A stretch of DNA of 64,000 bases from Sepiola atlantica. Its lineage: Eukaryota > Mollusca > Cephalopoda > Sepiida > Sepiolidae. The notes under the pieces were generated by a model. The model did no database searches and had not been told where the DNA came from. It saw nothing but the letters and a program-made list of their open reading frames with translations. The stretch lies in NCBI GenBank assembly GCA_963556195.1, contig OY744521.1:127106459-127170458 (forward strand), given 5' to 3'. The position numbers and the translations under genes were made by a program. Every line of letters begins with the position of its first letter. The first letter of the stretch is position 1. Below, in pieces: positions 1-9,530 of the stretch.

Positions 1-475
1 CGTAAGTAGAAGAGTAACTTATCTTGCCTTTGGTAACATTTATTTGTTGTATATTTATTTATTTCGCCCCTTTTTTTTTGTTCTGTTGGCTCTCGTTAAA
101 AATTCTCCAAAACGAAAGCGAAAGGATCGGTAATTGTATACAGGAAAAAAAATGGATTGGTCTGTAAATAAATAATGTGAAAACATGTGGTGGTGGTCGT
201 AAATAACAAACAAGCGCCGTGTACAGTGAGTATTGAAATGGCAACAGTAGTGATAGTAGTGTGTGTTTTATATGTGATGAATGGCTCTTGCTATGATGGC
301 CTTGGGTCAGACATAACTAGTTTAGGAAACATCAAGAAAATAAAACGCCAAAAGAGAACGTTTGTAAATGTAAGGGAGGTAACTCCTGTATAGAATTTCA
401 TTGAAAATATTTTGTCGTTTGATATTCTAAAAAGAAAGAACATTTTGACACACATTTGCCACTTTTATACGTCAT
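1..475. other. No recognisable gene
   Basis: AT-rich sequence. A 68-codon open frame at 187-393 has no motif and no splice context that I can support. Nothing else is identifiable here. Confidence 0.6.
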
Positions 476-941
476 CTTAGTTTGTTTTTTAATAGAATTG
501 AATGAAAATATGAAAATCATTTATCAAATTTGCTTAAAGTAATCATAAGCCAATCACTTCCTGTAAATTAATTCCATTTCTAATGATGGTGGATATACTT
601 TTTAATATTTCTCCTTGATCTGGAGAACAAATGTAAAAAACAAGGTCTATAATTGTTTTTTTGTGTGTTTGTTTTGTTTTTTTGCTATTGGAGAAATATA
701 TTTTTGGAACAAATAAAGAACCAAAATCGAACATTTTAAAATGAATTCAGTATTAATAGTAAAAAAAAAAGAATTCAAGGGAGAAACTTTTGGGGACTAT
801 CGGGTGGAATATTTAACAGAATTTGATCTGTTTATTGATCTATTGAACACTCTGACCGATCAAAAATTGTCTGGGCAGCCCCGTCGTCATTCCTCAGTAA
901 AGGCGCCTCAGGCAATTAGTAATAAACTAACCCCTTCTCAA
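476..941 (-). repeat. Left arm of a long inverted repeat (LINE tail plus SINE core)
   Basis: This segment is repeated almost base for base, in reverse complement, at 2447-2925. It contains a motif typical of LINE protein C-termini (most readable in the other arm: aromatic-W-N-K-L-P followed by a basic stretch), fused to the conserved core of the SINE-like family that is complete at 8015-8340 (the core around ctgggcagccc and ggcgcctcagg). Arm lengths differ slightly (466 versus 479 bp) through homopolymer changes. Sequence between the arms holds LINE RT debris and an LTR-like region. Origin by inverted insertion or duplication is inferred. Confidence 0.8.
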
Positions 942-1010
942 AATGCGAGAAGGTAAAGCCTGGGAGGGTGGACCTCCTAGAACTGCACAGGACTGCACCT
1001 CAGACAGACA
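870..1010 (-). repeat. SINE-family fragment without U2 head
   Basis: Carries the same core as 8015-8340 and 16380-16513: the ggcgcctcagg block, the ccccttctca hairpin region and the cctcctagaactgcacagga block. Homology ends shortly after the last block, before the U2-derived head would begin, so this is a 5'-truncated or recombined copy. It overlaps the end of the inverted-repeat arm. Confidence 0.65.
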
Positions 1011-1259
1011 AAGAACAAGACTACCTGAGCACAGAATGATCAAAACTCTGTTGATCTGGTTTTGGTATGAAGTAGCCACACCGAAGAGTGGCTTAATTGC
1101 AAGGTTAGATATTTTTTTAAATCACATAATCTGACCCTCCTTCCTCGACCTCCTCCCCTCACAAAAAAGAATGTGGTGAGATCAATATCAATTAGTACCA
1201 CTACTGCAAGGGCACTGAGAGTACTGGAATCCTGAGGAGGCTTTTCTTTTCATTACCAC

Positions 1260-1300
1260 CCCCCCCCCCACACACACACACACACACCCAAAAAAAAACA
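1260..1300. repeat. C-tract and CA microsatellite
   Basis: A run of C followed by (CA)n and an A tract. Simple low-complexity sequence. Confidence 0.8.
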
Positions 1301-1336
1301 ATGCTCATTATTTATAAGAAATGAATAATGCATTTC

Positions 1337-1411
1337 CAGGGAGACTCTCTATTCCCACTACTTTTTAGCATAGCCATGATGCTGCTCAACAACATACTCA
1401 GGAGGCTGTAG
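1337..1411 (+). pseudogene. LINE reverse transcriptase fragment (QGDSL block)
   Basis: Translates as QGDSLFPLLFSIAMMLL and onward to a stop at 1409-1411. Q-G-D-S-L-x-P-L-L-F is the conserved block of LINE reverse transcriptases that precedes the catalytic aspartates. The rest of the domain resumes only at about 2103, after roughly 690 bp of unrelated sequence, so this RT was split by an insertion or is two fragments of one family. It is dead: short, with stops. Confidence 0.65.
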
Positions 1412-2040
1412 AAAAAAAATAGTCACAAGTAAATTAATAACAAAGTTTAACATAATTTATTAACTTTGTTTCATGTCTTATTCAACAAGCAAAAGAAAGG
1501 GGTTACAAAAGAAGTCATTAAATGTCCGTGTCTTGACGGAGAAAGTGTTATGTTAAAAGTTCATAAGTCAAGGCGAGGAAAATGTTGTTATGATTGTACG
1601 TATGTAGGTTGGAGTGTTGAGTGAGTTTGTAAGCTTTGTATTATTTGGAAGTAAGTAACTCCATGACTGACAAGGCGTTGTTATATTTAAGAGTGAGTTC
1701 ATGTGCAGAGATGTTGCCATTGTTAGAAGTTAAGTTCACGTGTTGCTGATGCCAGTAGCCAGAGGTTATGGCAGGGTCTGTTGGTGCGCCAAGAAGTGTA
1801 TTAGTGTTCTGAATGATAAGGATTTTTTGGGAAAGTTGGCCTTCTCTCTGGCTCTCTGACTGGAAAGTGCGGATACAGTTCTTTATATAGGTTTTATGAA
1901 CAGGTGCTCGGTTCCCAAAGATTGTTTCTAATTGGCTAATGTCCGATATAGGCAACCAATTGAGACTGAGTATTTTGATCTAATTAGTACCAAGCATTTA
2001 AGTCAAGCAAATATCGAATGATTTATAGATCGCATGGTGG
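1412..2040 (-). repeat. LTR-like relic with TATA and CCAAT elements (minus strand)
   Basis: On the minus strand there is a CCAAT-type motif near 1935 and a TATATAA box near 1889-1883. The stretch 1875-2020 is homologous to 32055-32205, which has the same order of CCAAT, GCACCTGTTCA and TATATAA. The shared promoter-like layout and dispersed occurrence suggest LTR sequence. The block splits the LINE RT (1337-1411 and 2103-2281). No LTR ends or target duplications could be fixed. A 104-codon minus-strand frame at 1641-1955 overlaps it and has no recognisable domain. Confidence 0.4.
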
Positions 2041-2102
2041 TGGTAGTAGTGTTACTACTACTACAAGGGCTAATGCTGGATACAAATTTATAGACATAAA
2101 AA

Positions 2103-2281
2103 GTAAACCACCTCATGTGTATGGATGATCTAAAATTATTTGCAAAAAATAAAAAGGAGCTAGAAAGATTAATAAGCCCAACTAGAATCCTCAGCTAGAA
2201 CATGAGAATACAATTTGGAATGGAAAAGTGTGCACTACTGGAGATCAAGAAGGGAAAATCGAAACAACAGAAGGCATAGAA
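2103..2281 (+). pseudogene. LINE reverse transcriptase fragment (MDDLKLF block)
   Basis: Translates as VNHLMCMDDLKLFAKNKK, then after one stop as QFGMEKCALLEIKKGK. M-D-D is the catalytic YxDD box (motif C), and the G-M-E-K-C block is the usual downstream signature of this LINE family. It continues the RT fragment at 1337-1411. In-frame stops make it non-functional. Confidence 0.7.
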
Positions 2282-2446
2282 CTGCCTTACCGAGTGGTGA
2301 TGAGGGAACATGATGAATGTGACAACTATAAATACCCATTTTAAAAAGGGGGAAAAATGAAACAATTAAGGGGAAACAAATAGTCCTTTTTCTCCAAGCC
2401 AACGACTTCATCTTTTTTTTGTTTTCTTTACTTTTTGTTTTTCTTC

Positions 2447-2925
2447 TTGAGAAGGGGTTAGTTTATTACTAATTGCCTGAGGCGCCTTTACTGAGGAATG
2501 ACGACGGGGCTGCCCAGACCATTTTTGATCGGTCAGAGTGTTCAATAGATCAATAAACAGATCAAATTCTGTTAAATATTCCACCCGATAGTCCCCAAAA
2601 GTTTCTCCCTTGAATTCTTTTTTTTTTTTACTATTAATACTGAATTCAAATGTTCGATTTTGGTTCTTAATTTGATCTGGTAATTTGTTCCAAAAATATA
2701 TTTCTCCAATAGCAAAAAAGAAAAACAAACAAACAAACAAAAAAACAATTATAGACTTTGTTTTTTAAATTTGTTCTCCAGATCAAGGAGAAATATTAAA
2801 AAGTATGTCCACCATCATTAGAAATGGTATTAATTTACAGGAAGTGATTGGCTTATGATTACTTTAAGCAAATTTGATAAATGATTTTCATATTTTCATT
2901 CAATTCTATTAAAAAACAAACTAAG
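2447..2925 (+). repeat. Right arm of the long inverted repeat
   Basis: Reverse complement of 476-941. On the minus strand a 110-codon frame contains IYFWNKLPDQIKNQNRTFEF, which resembles the C-terminal end of LINE ORF2 proteins, and runs into the SINE core. High similarity between arms implies a recent event or gene conversion. Confidence 0.8.
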
Positions 2926-3030
2926 TGGCAAATCTGTTTTAATTAAAGATGATTACATTTTTATAAAATACTAATTTAAAACTTTAGTCCCTATTTACTA
3001 CGAAAGAAAAGTTCGACACAAGATCAATTT

Positions 3031-3840
3031 GGACTATCTTGAAGATCTTAGCTCTTAAAGCGGTAGCTTTTTTTTTTTCACCACCACTTTTGTCTGTTTT
3101 TCATAGTCAAATTAGTTCTCCATGTAAATAATTTTTGTGCACTCCTTTGATATGTTTTTTGGGAAACTTGTACTGTTTAATAAATTTCTAAGAATTAAAA
3201 GTCTAACATAAAATGTGTTATCTTGAAGATGTTAGCCATTTCTAATTTATCGAGTGTTCAAGAAGAATTTTTAATTTGTTTTCTGATTTTTGTGAATGTT
3301 CTGTTTTTATTTAGCAAATATCTCAAATTATGATTAAAGATTAGCATTTTTCAGCAACTAAAAACAAACTCCCTTAACCCTACCATTAACTCCAAGTCCA
3401 AGTCGTAACGGTTCCTCCAAAAAAGCGTCTGTCTATCTTTCTCGGTTTGTTCGAAGGGAATGGAGGGACGTACCCGGACTTAGGGTTAGTAGTATGTTTT
3501 GCTTTGTTTTTGTTTCTGGAAAAACCTAAAATAAACTTAAATAAGTAACATTCATATTTTTTAACAAGTTTCAAAGATGGAGAGAATGTATAATTAATCA
3601 GTCAGAGGTTGCTTCGATTATCTTGGTTTTTAATTTAGTAAGAAACGAATAATAAAATATTTATTAATAATATAATTGGAATATATTGCAAATTAAACAT
3701 CTTAATAATGGCGGATCCAATATAAAATATTGCCGGATTTTGCAGTGAATTAATTTGACTTGTCATGGCTACGAAAAACAGACAAAACTAGTCGTGAAAA
3801 AAATGGTCGCCTCTAAGAGCTAACATCTTCGAGATAGCCT
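3031..3840. mobile_element. Foldback/MITE-like element with ~85-bp inverted ends
   Basis: The left end (3031-3113) and right end (about 3757-3840) are imperfect inverted repeats sharing gaagatcttagctctt-like and gaaaaacagacaaaa-like blocks. An additional internal copy of the tip motif lies near 3216. There is no transposase frame inside. Superfamily is unassigned because I could not establish a target duplication. The interior is AT-rich filler without genes. Confidence 0.5.
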
Positions 3841-3944
3841 AGTGTTTTGTTAAATTGGGGATATTTAGCTCCCCAAAATAGGCATTCTGGATAGGGCGAA
3901 AAATAAAATTGCCTCAGTGAAGAAGGATTTTTCCCTGACCAAGG

Positions 3945-4005
3945 ACAAAACAGATACTACACTTTGATCCTAGCCTGAAGGTCAGGAAATATTGAGTCAG
4001 GCCGA
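3945..4005 (-). repeat. Diverged U2 snRNA-derived fragment
   Basis: On the minus strand, 3988-3950 reads as the U2 segment around gatcaaagtgtagtatctgt, with the preceding ctcggcc part displaced by a short insertion (gtctcggcc lies near 4008-3998). Probably a decayed head of the U2-headed SINE at 8015-8340, but an independent U2 pseudogene is possible. Confidence 0.6.
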
Positions 4006-4009
4006 GACA

Positions 4010-4730
4010 TGTTTTTGTATTTTTAAATAAATTGCGTCATAAAAAAATGTGTATTTAATGGGTGCAGTTATAATTTTTATTCACAGTTTTATCATTTTCA
4101 AAATTATTTCTTTCAAAAGTTTCGTAAATTTATGCAAATATTCTTATAGTTTTTTTTTTGTTGTTTGTTTTTTTTGTTTATTTTCAATTCTTCAATATTG
4201 CTTAAACCTGCTTAAACAGATATTTTGGTATAAGGGAGGCTACTTAATACATTGCAGCTGTCTAACTCTTAATTATCTCCCTTTTATTATAAAACCGCAA
4301 TTCCATGAATCGTGTTCTTTCTTTTTAAAACGAGAAAAGAGGCGTCTCTCAAGAAACATTAATATTAAGCCTTACTAATATTATTTCTATTATATACTCT
4401 TTAGCGTATTGGTTACTGTGGGATTAAATCCAAACTATTTATCATTTTTTTTTTTTATTACTTAATTTGGTAACACCCTAACATTTCAACCAAACTCTAA
4501 TCCGTTTCTAAAAAATAAAATCCAATTTTTTTAATGTCGTTTCTTTTGTTTTATTTTTGTTTTGTTTTTTTCTAAATATTCAAATGTTTTCCTCGAGAAA
4601 TAAGATCCAAATTACGAATTCAAAACAATCAACGTTTTTGTAAAACAAATTAGATATTCATAGAAAAGGCGAAATAAACTTCAAAAGATTTAGTTTTGAA
4701 CTATATATATATGTTTTTTTTAAGGGGGGG
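4010..4730. other. AT-rich sequence without recognisable gene
   Basis: A 109-codon T-rich frame at 4049-4378 is low complexity (F, S, Y, L) and unsupported. No other structure seen. Confidence 0.5.
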
Positions 4731-4827
4731 GTACATCGACATGTTGAGGTTTCGGTTTGTATGACTTCCTCAGTAGCAGCTCTGAGGAGGTCATATAGAA
4801 CGTAACCTAGACTTGTCGATGTAAGCC
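4731..4827. repeat. Inverted pair of decayed hammerhead-like termini
   Basis: Outer arms gtacatcgaca/tgtcgatgta and inner arms cttcctcag/ctgagga form an imperfect palindrome. Each arm, read outward, carries CUGAGGA (a valid CUGANGA core). On the minus strand the core is at 4773-4767 with an intact GAAA at 4753-4750. On the plus strand the core is at 4782-4788, but GAAA has become GUAA (4802-4805); stem I GCU (4779-4781) still pairs with AGC (4824-4826). Stem II is damaged in both arms, so both are probably inactive. Confidence 0.5.
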
Positions 4828-4939
4828 AAAAAGAAACATATATGTCCTAGCTCTATTGATAACCATTTAGTATCGAGCACTTTTTAAATGGATATATACC
4901 GACTTCTTATTACTTAGCTTAAACTCATCCTATATTTTT

Positions 4940-5500
4940 TTTTTTTTTTTTTTTAATGCAACTTAAATTCCTATATAATTTTATTGCTAGCTACCATATT
5001 GCAGAATGGTTCTTGGATGTAGTGTTTAGATAGTATTATTATTTTTATTTTTATATTTTTTTATTATTGTTTTAATCAATGTTATTTGATATGCAAATTA
5101 CTATATCATACGGTAGTCTTAAGGGTAATATATTATTATTATTATTTTATCATTATTATTATTTATTTATGTATATATTAGTGATATTTTAAGCTGAATT
5201 ATTTCGACACTTGATTATTGGGGAAATGGTCGTATAATCAGTACCATTGGAGAGCCATGAATATTATAACTGTCCTGTTTTTAAATCTCCGAAACAGTTA
5301 CATGGTAAACAGCTGATGATCCCCGTGTTAATATTAGACGCTTAAGGTCTCCTGTTTTTGTTTCAATCTTAGATAATTAACCCCCCCCCCCCCCTTCTTT
5401 TTTTTTTCTTTTTTTTTTACTTATATTTTTTCATTTATTAATTTTCCAACGAATGTTAAGTCTGCAATATCTTGGATTTAGTTAGTTTGTCTGGGGATTT
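4940..5500. other. AT-rich low-complexity DNA
   Basis: Poly-T, TTA/TAT trinucleotide runs and a poly-C tract near 5382. No gene seen. Confidence 0.6.
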
Positions 5501-5545
5501 AAACTGCATTTTACTTTTTTTTTTCTAATGACTCAAAGCTTCTTT

Positions 5546-5550
<5 letters not shown>

Positions 5551-5620
<70 letters not shown>
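5551..5620. repeat. (TA)n microsatellite
   Basis: About 35 uninterrupted TA units, directly abutting the hammerhead-like terminus at 5621-5760. Confidence 0.95.
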
Positions 5621-5624
<4 letters not shown>

Positions 5625-5765
5625 GGTAAAAGATGAGAATAAAACATTGTAAAGATATAATATTTATTAAAAACATCAAAAGTTCAGAGCAAGGAGCCTC
5701 ATATCCTTAATCCATGGATTTTAAAAGAAAACATTTCTTCTCATCAGAGCTTTACACTATCACGA
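5621..5765 (-). repeat. Decayed Penelope-type terminus
   Basis: Layout parallels the end of the Penelope copy at 18062-18225: (TA)n, then a ttattaaaaacat block, then an agagcaagg block, then a hammerhead-like motif. On the minus strand CUGAUGA is at about 5747-5741 and a pairable AAUCC/GGAUU stem III follows, but the GAAA box is lost. I read it as the end of a related, older family member. Confidence 0.45.
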
Positions 5766-5827
5766 TAGATTATTAGTATTAAACGATAATTTAATTATCG
5801 TTATAATTCTACACTTAAATATTATTA

Positions 5828-5828
5828 T

Positions 5829-5892
<64 letters not shown>
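5828..5892. repeat. (TA)n microsatellite
   Basis: Long uninterrupted TA run between the relic terminus and the inverted repeat at 5911-6110. Confidence 0.95.
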
Positions 5893-5897
<5 letters not shown>

Positions 5898-5910
5898 AAT
5901 TGCCACTATG

Positions 5911-6110
5911 CATTAGTTTGGTCTTCCATCGATACCTTCGGTTTCACAACAACAAAAAATGGAAACTCAGCCCGAAGCTCTAATGGATAGTGGTTTACAC
6001 TATCAAAACATCAAGTGAAAAATCGGTTACATTCAGTGTCTTTAGGCCTGTGGGCTTAGTTTCCAGTGTTTCCGTGAAACCAAATGTATTGATGAAAAAC
6101 CAAACTAATG
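5911..6110. repeat. 200-bp imperfect inverted repeat between TA tracts
   Basis: cattagtttggt at 5911 pairs with accaaactaatg ending at 6110. Further inside, ggtttcac pairs with gtgaaacc and ggaaactcagccc with gggcttagtttcc. Arms are about 80-100 bp around a centre near 6011. Related sequence recurs at 31165-31265. TA-rich tracts flank it on both sides. No coding potential. Confidence 0.7.
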
Positions 6111-6521
6111 TATAGAATCAATTGAAATAAAAAAATATATATATATACGCTCTTGAACAAGTAATTGAGCACTCTAGTTATTTTTCCTATAACACTAGAT
6201 TACACACACACACATATATATGTAGCATAATATGTCCGACTTGGATGCATAGTTCTCGTCAGGACACCTCCTGTTAGAGAGCCTGATGTGGGTACAAGCA
6301 TATATATATATATATAATTTTATAAATGTTCCGAATTTGCTTTATTCATACAATTGTTTCTGATCATTTTCAAAACACACATTTTTTCTTGATAATAAAT
6401 TCAAGATGTTTTCGAAAGACTTTTTCAGTAAATTTTTATCTCCCATCAGATTAAACCCAAAATATATTGTGTGTGTGTTCAAAACAAAGCTTTCTGACGT
6501 CATGTATACACGAAAAAATAC

Positions 6522-6525
<4 letters not shown>

Positions 6526-6566
<41 letters not shown>
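6526..6566. repeat. (TA)n microsatellite
   Basis: Uninterrupted TA run that ends where the perfect hairpin begins. Confidence 0.95.
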
Positions 6567-6570
<4 letters not shown>

Positions 6571-6721
6571 AGCAATGAAAATATATATGGCAATCAAGCT
6601 ACACAGAGGCTCCCGTGTTTCATCCCCGGGGGGAATCGTCAGGCTAAACGATTCCCCCCGGGGATGAAACACGGGAGCCTCTGTGTAGCTTGATTGCCAT
6701 ATATATTTTCATTGCTTACTA
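6566..6721. repeat. Perfect 74-bp inverted repeat with 8-nt loop
   Basis: Bases 6566-6639 are the exact reverse complement of 6648-6721, with the loop caggctaa between. One strand could fold into an uninterrupted 74-bp hairpin. Perfect arms imply very recent formation or active homogenisation. The minus-strand reading of the left arm plus loop contains a hammerhead core (separate entry); the plus-strand reading of the right arm loses that core at the loop. A 95-codon frame runs through it, but this is a by-product of the palindrome. Confidence 0.95.
6597..6645 (-). ncRNA. Candidate hammerhead ribozyme in hairpin arm
   Basis: Minus strand: CUGACGA at 6642-6636 (N7 = C) and GAAA at 6621-6618. 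Stem II pairs UCCCC with GGGGA above a U-U mismatch. Stem III pairs ACAC (6618-6615) with GUGU (6604-6601) around a 10-nt loop. H17 is A (complement of 6600). Stem I pairs 5' AGC (6645-6643) with GCU (6599-6597) and may continue past one mismatch. All core positions match the hammerhead consensus. Activity is untested, and the strong hairpin may compete with folding. Confidence 0.6.
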
Positions 6722-6822
6722 CCTAGCTCTACTTACGTATCGAGCACTGTTGAAGTAAATACTGAAAACTGATACATAAAAAATTATATCTCCTTATAAT
6801 ATTTTATGTGGATACATGAAGT

Positions 6823-6857
<35 letters not shown>

Positions 6858-7255
6858 GAAAGACGAAAAACAAAAACAATTTATATAGGCCATTCACAAG
6901 AAACATTATCCGCAGAAACAGACCCTTCTGCTAACAATATAGAAGTATTTAACCCTTCAATATTCTTAATGACAGCGGTATTATCCTAACACTAATATAC
7001 GTCCTCCAAGGGGTTTAAATCATAGGGATTCTAACTAAATCGGCATATTGAGGACTTAAAACTTGTATAAGCTTTAAGCAGTGATTGAGAACAAATGATC
7101 CCAGGCGAATAAACCTTTTCTTGTCTTCAACTATTGTCTCTTCTTAGTCTTTTTTTTTTCAGGGTATGAACGAACATGTTTGCAGGCAGCATTTCCTCAG
7201 TTATGCGGGATCATTTAAGGGACACATGCTGGAACGAACGGCCAGCAAGGTATAT
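6722..7255. other. No recognisable gene
   Basis: (TA)n at 6826-6854, otherwise unremarkable AT-rich DNA up to the LINE. Confidence 0.6.
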
Positions 7256-8001
7256 TATGAACGTTCGTGTATTTTAATTGATTGAGACTTGTGAGACATT
7301 AGATCTCCCCTCAGAGGGGAGGTATATGTAACAAACAAGCACATGGATGCAACATTGTGGCGATGGAGCTTGGTAGACAGTGCAGGGCCTATCAGGTTAG
7401 AACTCTTTTTGTACCCTGTCCAAGAGGGAGACTAGTAGTTGGTGCACCACATAGATGTGGCAACATTACTTCATTCACGGGCGAACGGTGGCTTTATAGA
7501 GACATAGAATACAGGCAGGTGTGAGAAGTTTACTAGCCCAGTAGAGGGAGCCCACCTTCTTTGCAGCAGACTTGGCAATATCTTCTATGTATTTATTCCA
7601 ATTCATGTTGCAGTGAATGTCAGTCCAAGGAGTTTGAATGTTGGACTCTCGGGAATTGTGCTTACAGCCATGGCAATCGGTGGTTGAAAAGGTTTCTTAT
7701 AATTGTTAAAAGAAAAGGAGCTTTGTCTTGGTAGCATTAAATGTGACCATTAATTTATGGGCCCATTTTACTCCAGACTGGAGACTATTTTCCAAGAATT
7801 CAGTTATTGCCTTCGATATGTGTGTGTTCAATTTATCCACATGTCTAAAATAGAGCGTCGTGTCATCAACAAATATACCCATCTCGAATATGAATACATC
7901 AGGGAAGTCGTTTATGAAGATCAGGAATAATAAAGGTCCACCTCTGAGGCACACCCACATTAATGTGATGTTGTTTAGAGCAACCTGGATCTCTATTTTA
8001 G

Positions 8002-8014
8002 CTAAGAAGGATCT
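8002..8014. repeat. Target site duplication (left) of U2-headed SINE
   Basis: ctaagaaggatct, repeated exactly at 8341-8353. The duplicated bases belong to the LINE host sequence. Confidence 0.85.
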
Positions 8015-8340
8015 TTATTTACTCCTCCCGGAGTTAGGCACAAGGCCAGTTTTATCTTACTCCCACAGGTAAGATGTGACCCAAGATCGGGTCGAGCAAG
8101 TGGGGTTAAAAGCCAGCGCTCGAGAGGTGAGCACTCTGGCCATTTAAAAATTGCCTGGGCAGCCCTGTCGGCATTCCCCGGTAGGGGCGCCTCAGACAGT
8201 AAGCAATAAACTTACTCCTCCCCAAAGAGGGGAGGCGAAGCCTGGGAGGGTGGACCTCCTAGAACTGCACAGGACAGGCGTGCAGTATCCATCGGAACAG
8301 ATACTACACTTTGATCTTAGCCAAAAGGCCGAGACCGGAT
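8015..8340 (-). mobile_element. SINE with U2 snRNA-derived head (326 bp)
   Basis: The first base on the minus strand (complement of 8340) lines up with nucleotide 1 of U2 snRNA, and about 45 nt follow U2, including the conserved ctcggccttttggctaagat region and the branch-recognition gtagta. Mismatches are confined to about nt 4-6. U2 similarity stops at about nt 46 and a body shared with other copies follows (cctcctagaactgcacagga, ggcgcctcagg and ctgggcagccc on the plus strand). It ends in an aaataaa-like tail. A 13-bp duplication flanks it exactly, inside LINE RT sequence. This resembles the snRNA-headed SINE class (SINEU) described from other animals. The rest of U2 (Sm site, stems III-IV) is absent, so it is not a U2 gene. 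Confidence 0.8.
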
Positions 8341-8353
8341 CTAAGAAGGATCT
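8341..8353. repeat. Target site duplication (right) of U2-headed SINE
   Basis: ctaagaaggatct, identical to 8002-8014 and starting immediately after U2 nucleotide 1. Confidence 0.85.
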
Positions 8354-9530
8354 GATTATTAATAAGTATTCGTCAAGTAATACCATACAAATTAATTTTC
8401 CTGAGAAGACCTTCATGCAAAACCTTGTCAAAGTCCTTGGGTATATCAACTGCTACCACACTAGCTTCACCTTCCTTATCAAGTGTATTGTATATGCGTT
8501 CAAAGATGACCGTCGGGATATCTGTAATAGAATGGGATTGCCTAAATCCATACTGTTCGTCAGAAAGGAGTTTAGCATTTTCGAAGTAGCGGACTATCAC
8601 AAGATTGATTAATGATTCAAAGATTTTAGTGAAAAGCAGAAGGAGACTTATGGGGCGATAATTTTGCTAGTCAGTTTTTTTTACCAGAGGTCTGTAAAAT
8701 TGGTATCACAGGGGCAATTTTCCAGCTTTCAGAGAAGCAAGATTCAGCAATGCATTTGTTTTAGAGTTTGGAGAGGACAGGGGCCAACTCAGCAAAACAT
8801 TTCTTTATTACTATAGCAAGGATAAGATCTGGTCCACATGTTTTGGAGGTGTCAAGGTTTTTTTATTATATCCTGGACATGGGAAGGAGATCAGATCAAA
8901 TAGTGTGTGGTTTCTGTCTGTAGTGGGAAATTAGGAAGAGGTGGTTTGTGAAGTCCAAGCTGAAGTTTAACGTGAACCGCTGGGCAAACAGTTCAGCCTT
9001 CTCAGTTGCTGTGCAAGCAACATCATGGTGGTTGGATAGCGGGGAAATTGTTGATTGCCCATTGTTCACAACACTATTATAGATTTTCTAGAAATCATGA
9101 GTTTCTAATTTCTGCAACTCGATGCATTTTCTGATCATCTCAGTATATCTTCTCTTAGCTGCGGCTATTACACTCTTACCGTGGTTTCTTGATGCTAAAA
9201 ATTTTTGCTTACATGTCTATGCGCATTAGCAACTGCATAGGTCGAAGTGAACCATTGGGGAGAGTTGTATTTACTAAGGAATTTCCGCGTCGGGACAAAT
9301 ACTTCTCTTCCTGCTTTAACCCATTCAGTTACCTTCTTTGCACACTGTTCAGCAGAGATATAAAATTCTTCACACCAAGGTGCATCTCTGACGTGATCTC
9401 TGAGGGATTCCCAATCAGCATGTTGTATGTGGGGAGTTGTTTGTTGATATACTTTTTGGGATTGGTCTGCTATGTTAATACATGGGGAAGGAGTTTAAGG
9501 ATGCTATTGTAATGTCGTAGGCTCGGCTCG

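Larger units (their letters stand above)
7260..9530 (-). pseudogene. LINE (CR1/Jockey-type) ORF2 relic, family A copy 1
   Basis: Read on the minus strand, fragments of a non-LTR reverse transcriptase lie in order. First is a block like LDTSKTCGPDLILAIVIKKC (about 8870-8800). Then LLSDEQYGFRQSHS (8373-8600). After the SINE insertion comes GPLLFLIFINDFPD with the catalytic VDDTTLY box (7706-7960). Near 7560-7330 is the downstream segment matching 33880-34170. Many stops and frameshifts show it is dead. The RT is interrupted at 8015-8340 by a U2-headed SINE. The same family recurs at 56860-58440 (+) and 33520-34205 (-). The clade assignment is from motif style only. Confidence 0.8.

Noticed and set aside
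5281..5320. Hammerhead at ctgatga (about 5283)
   Set aside because: No GAAA box and no stem I partner in register.
8281..8340. A genuine U2 snRNA gene
   Set aside because: Similarity ends at about nt 46; no Sm site or 3' stems, and a TSD flanks the element.
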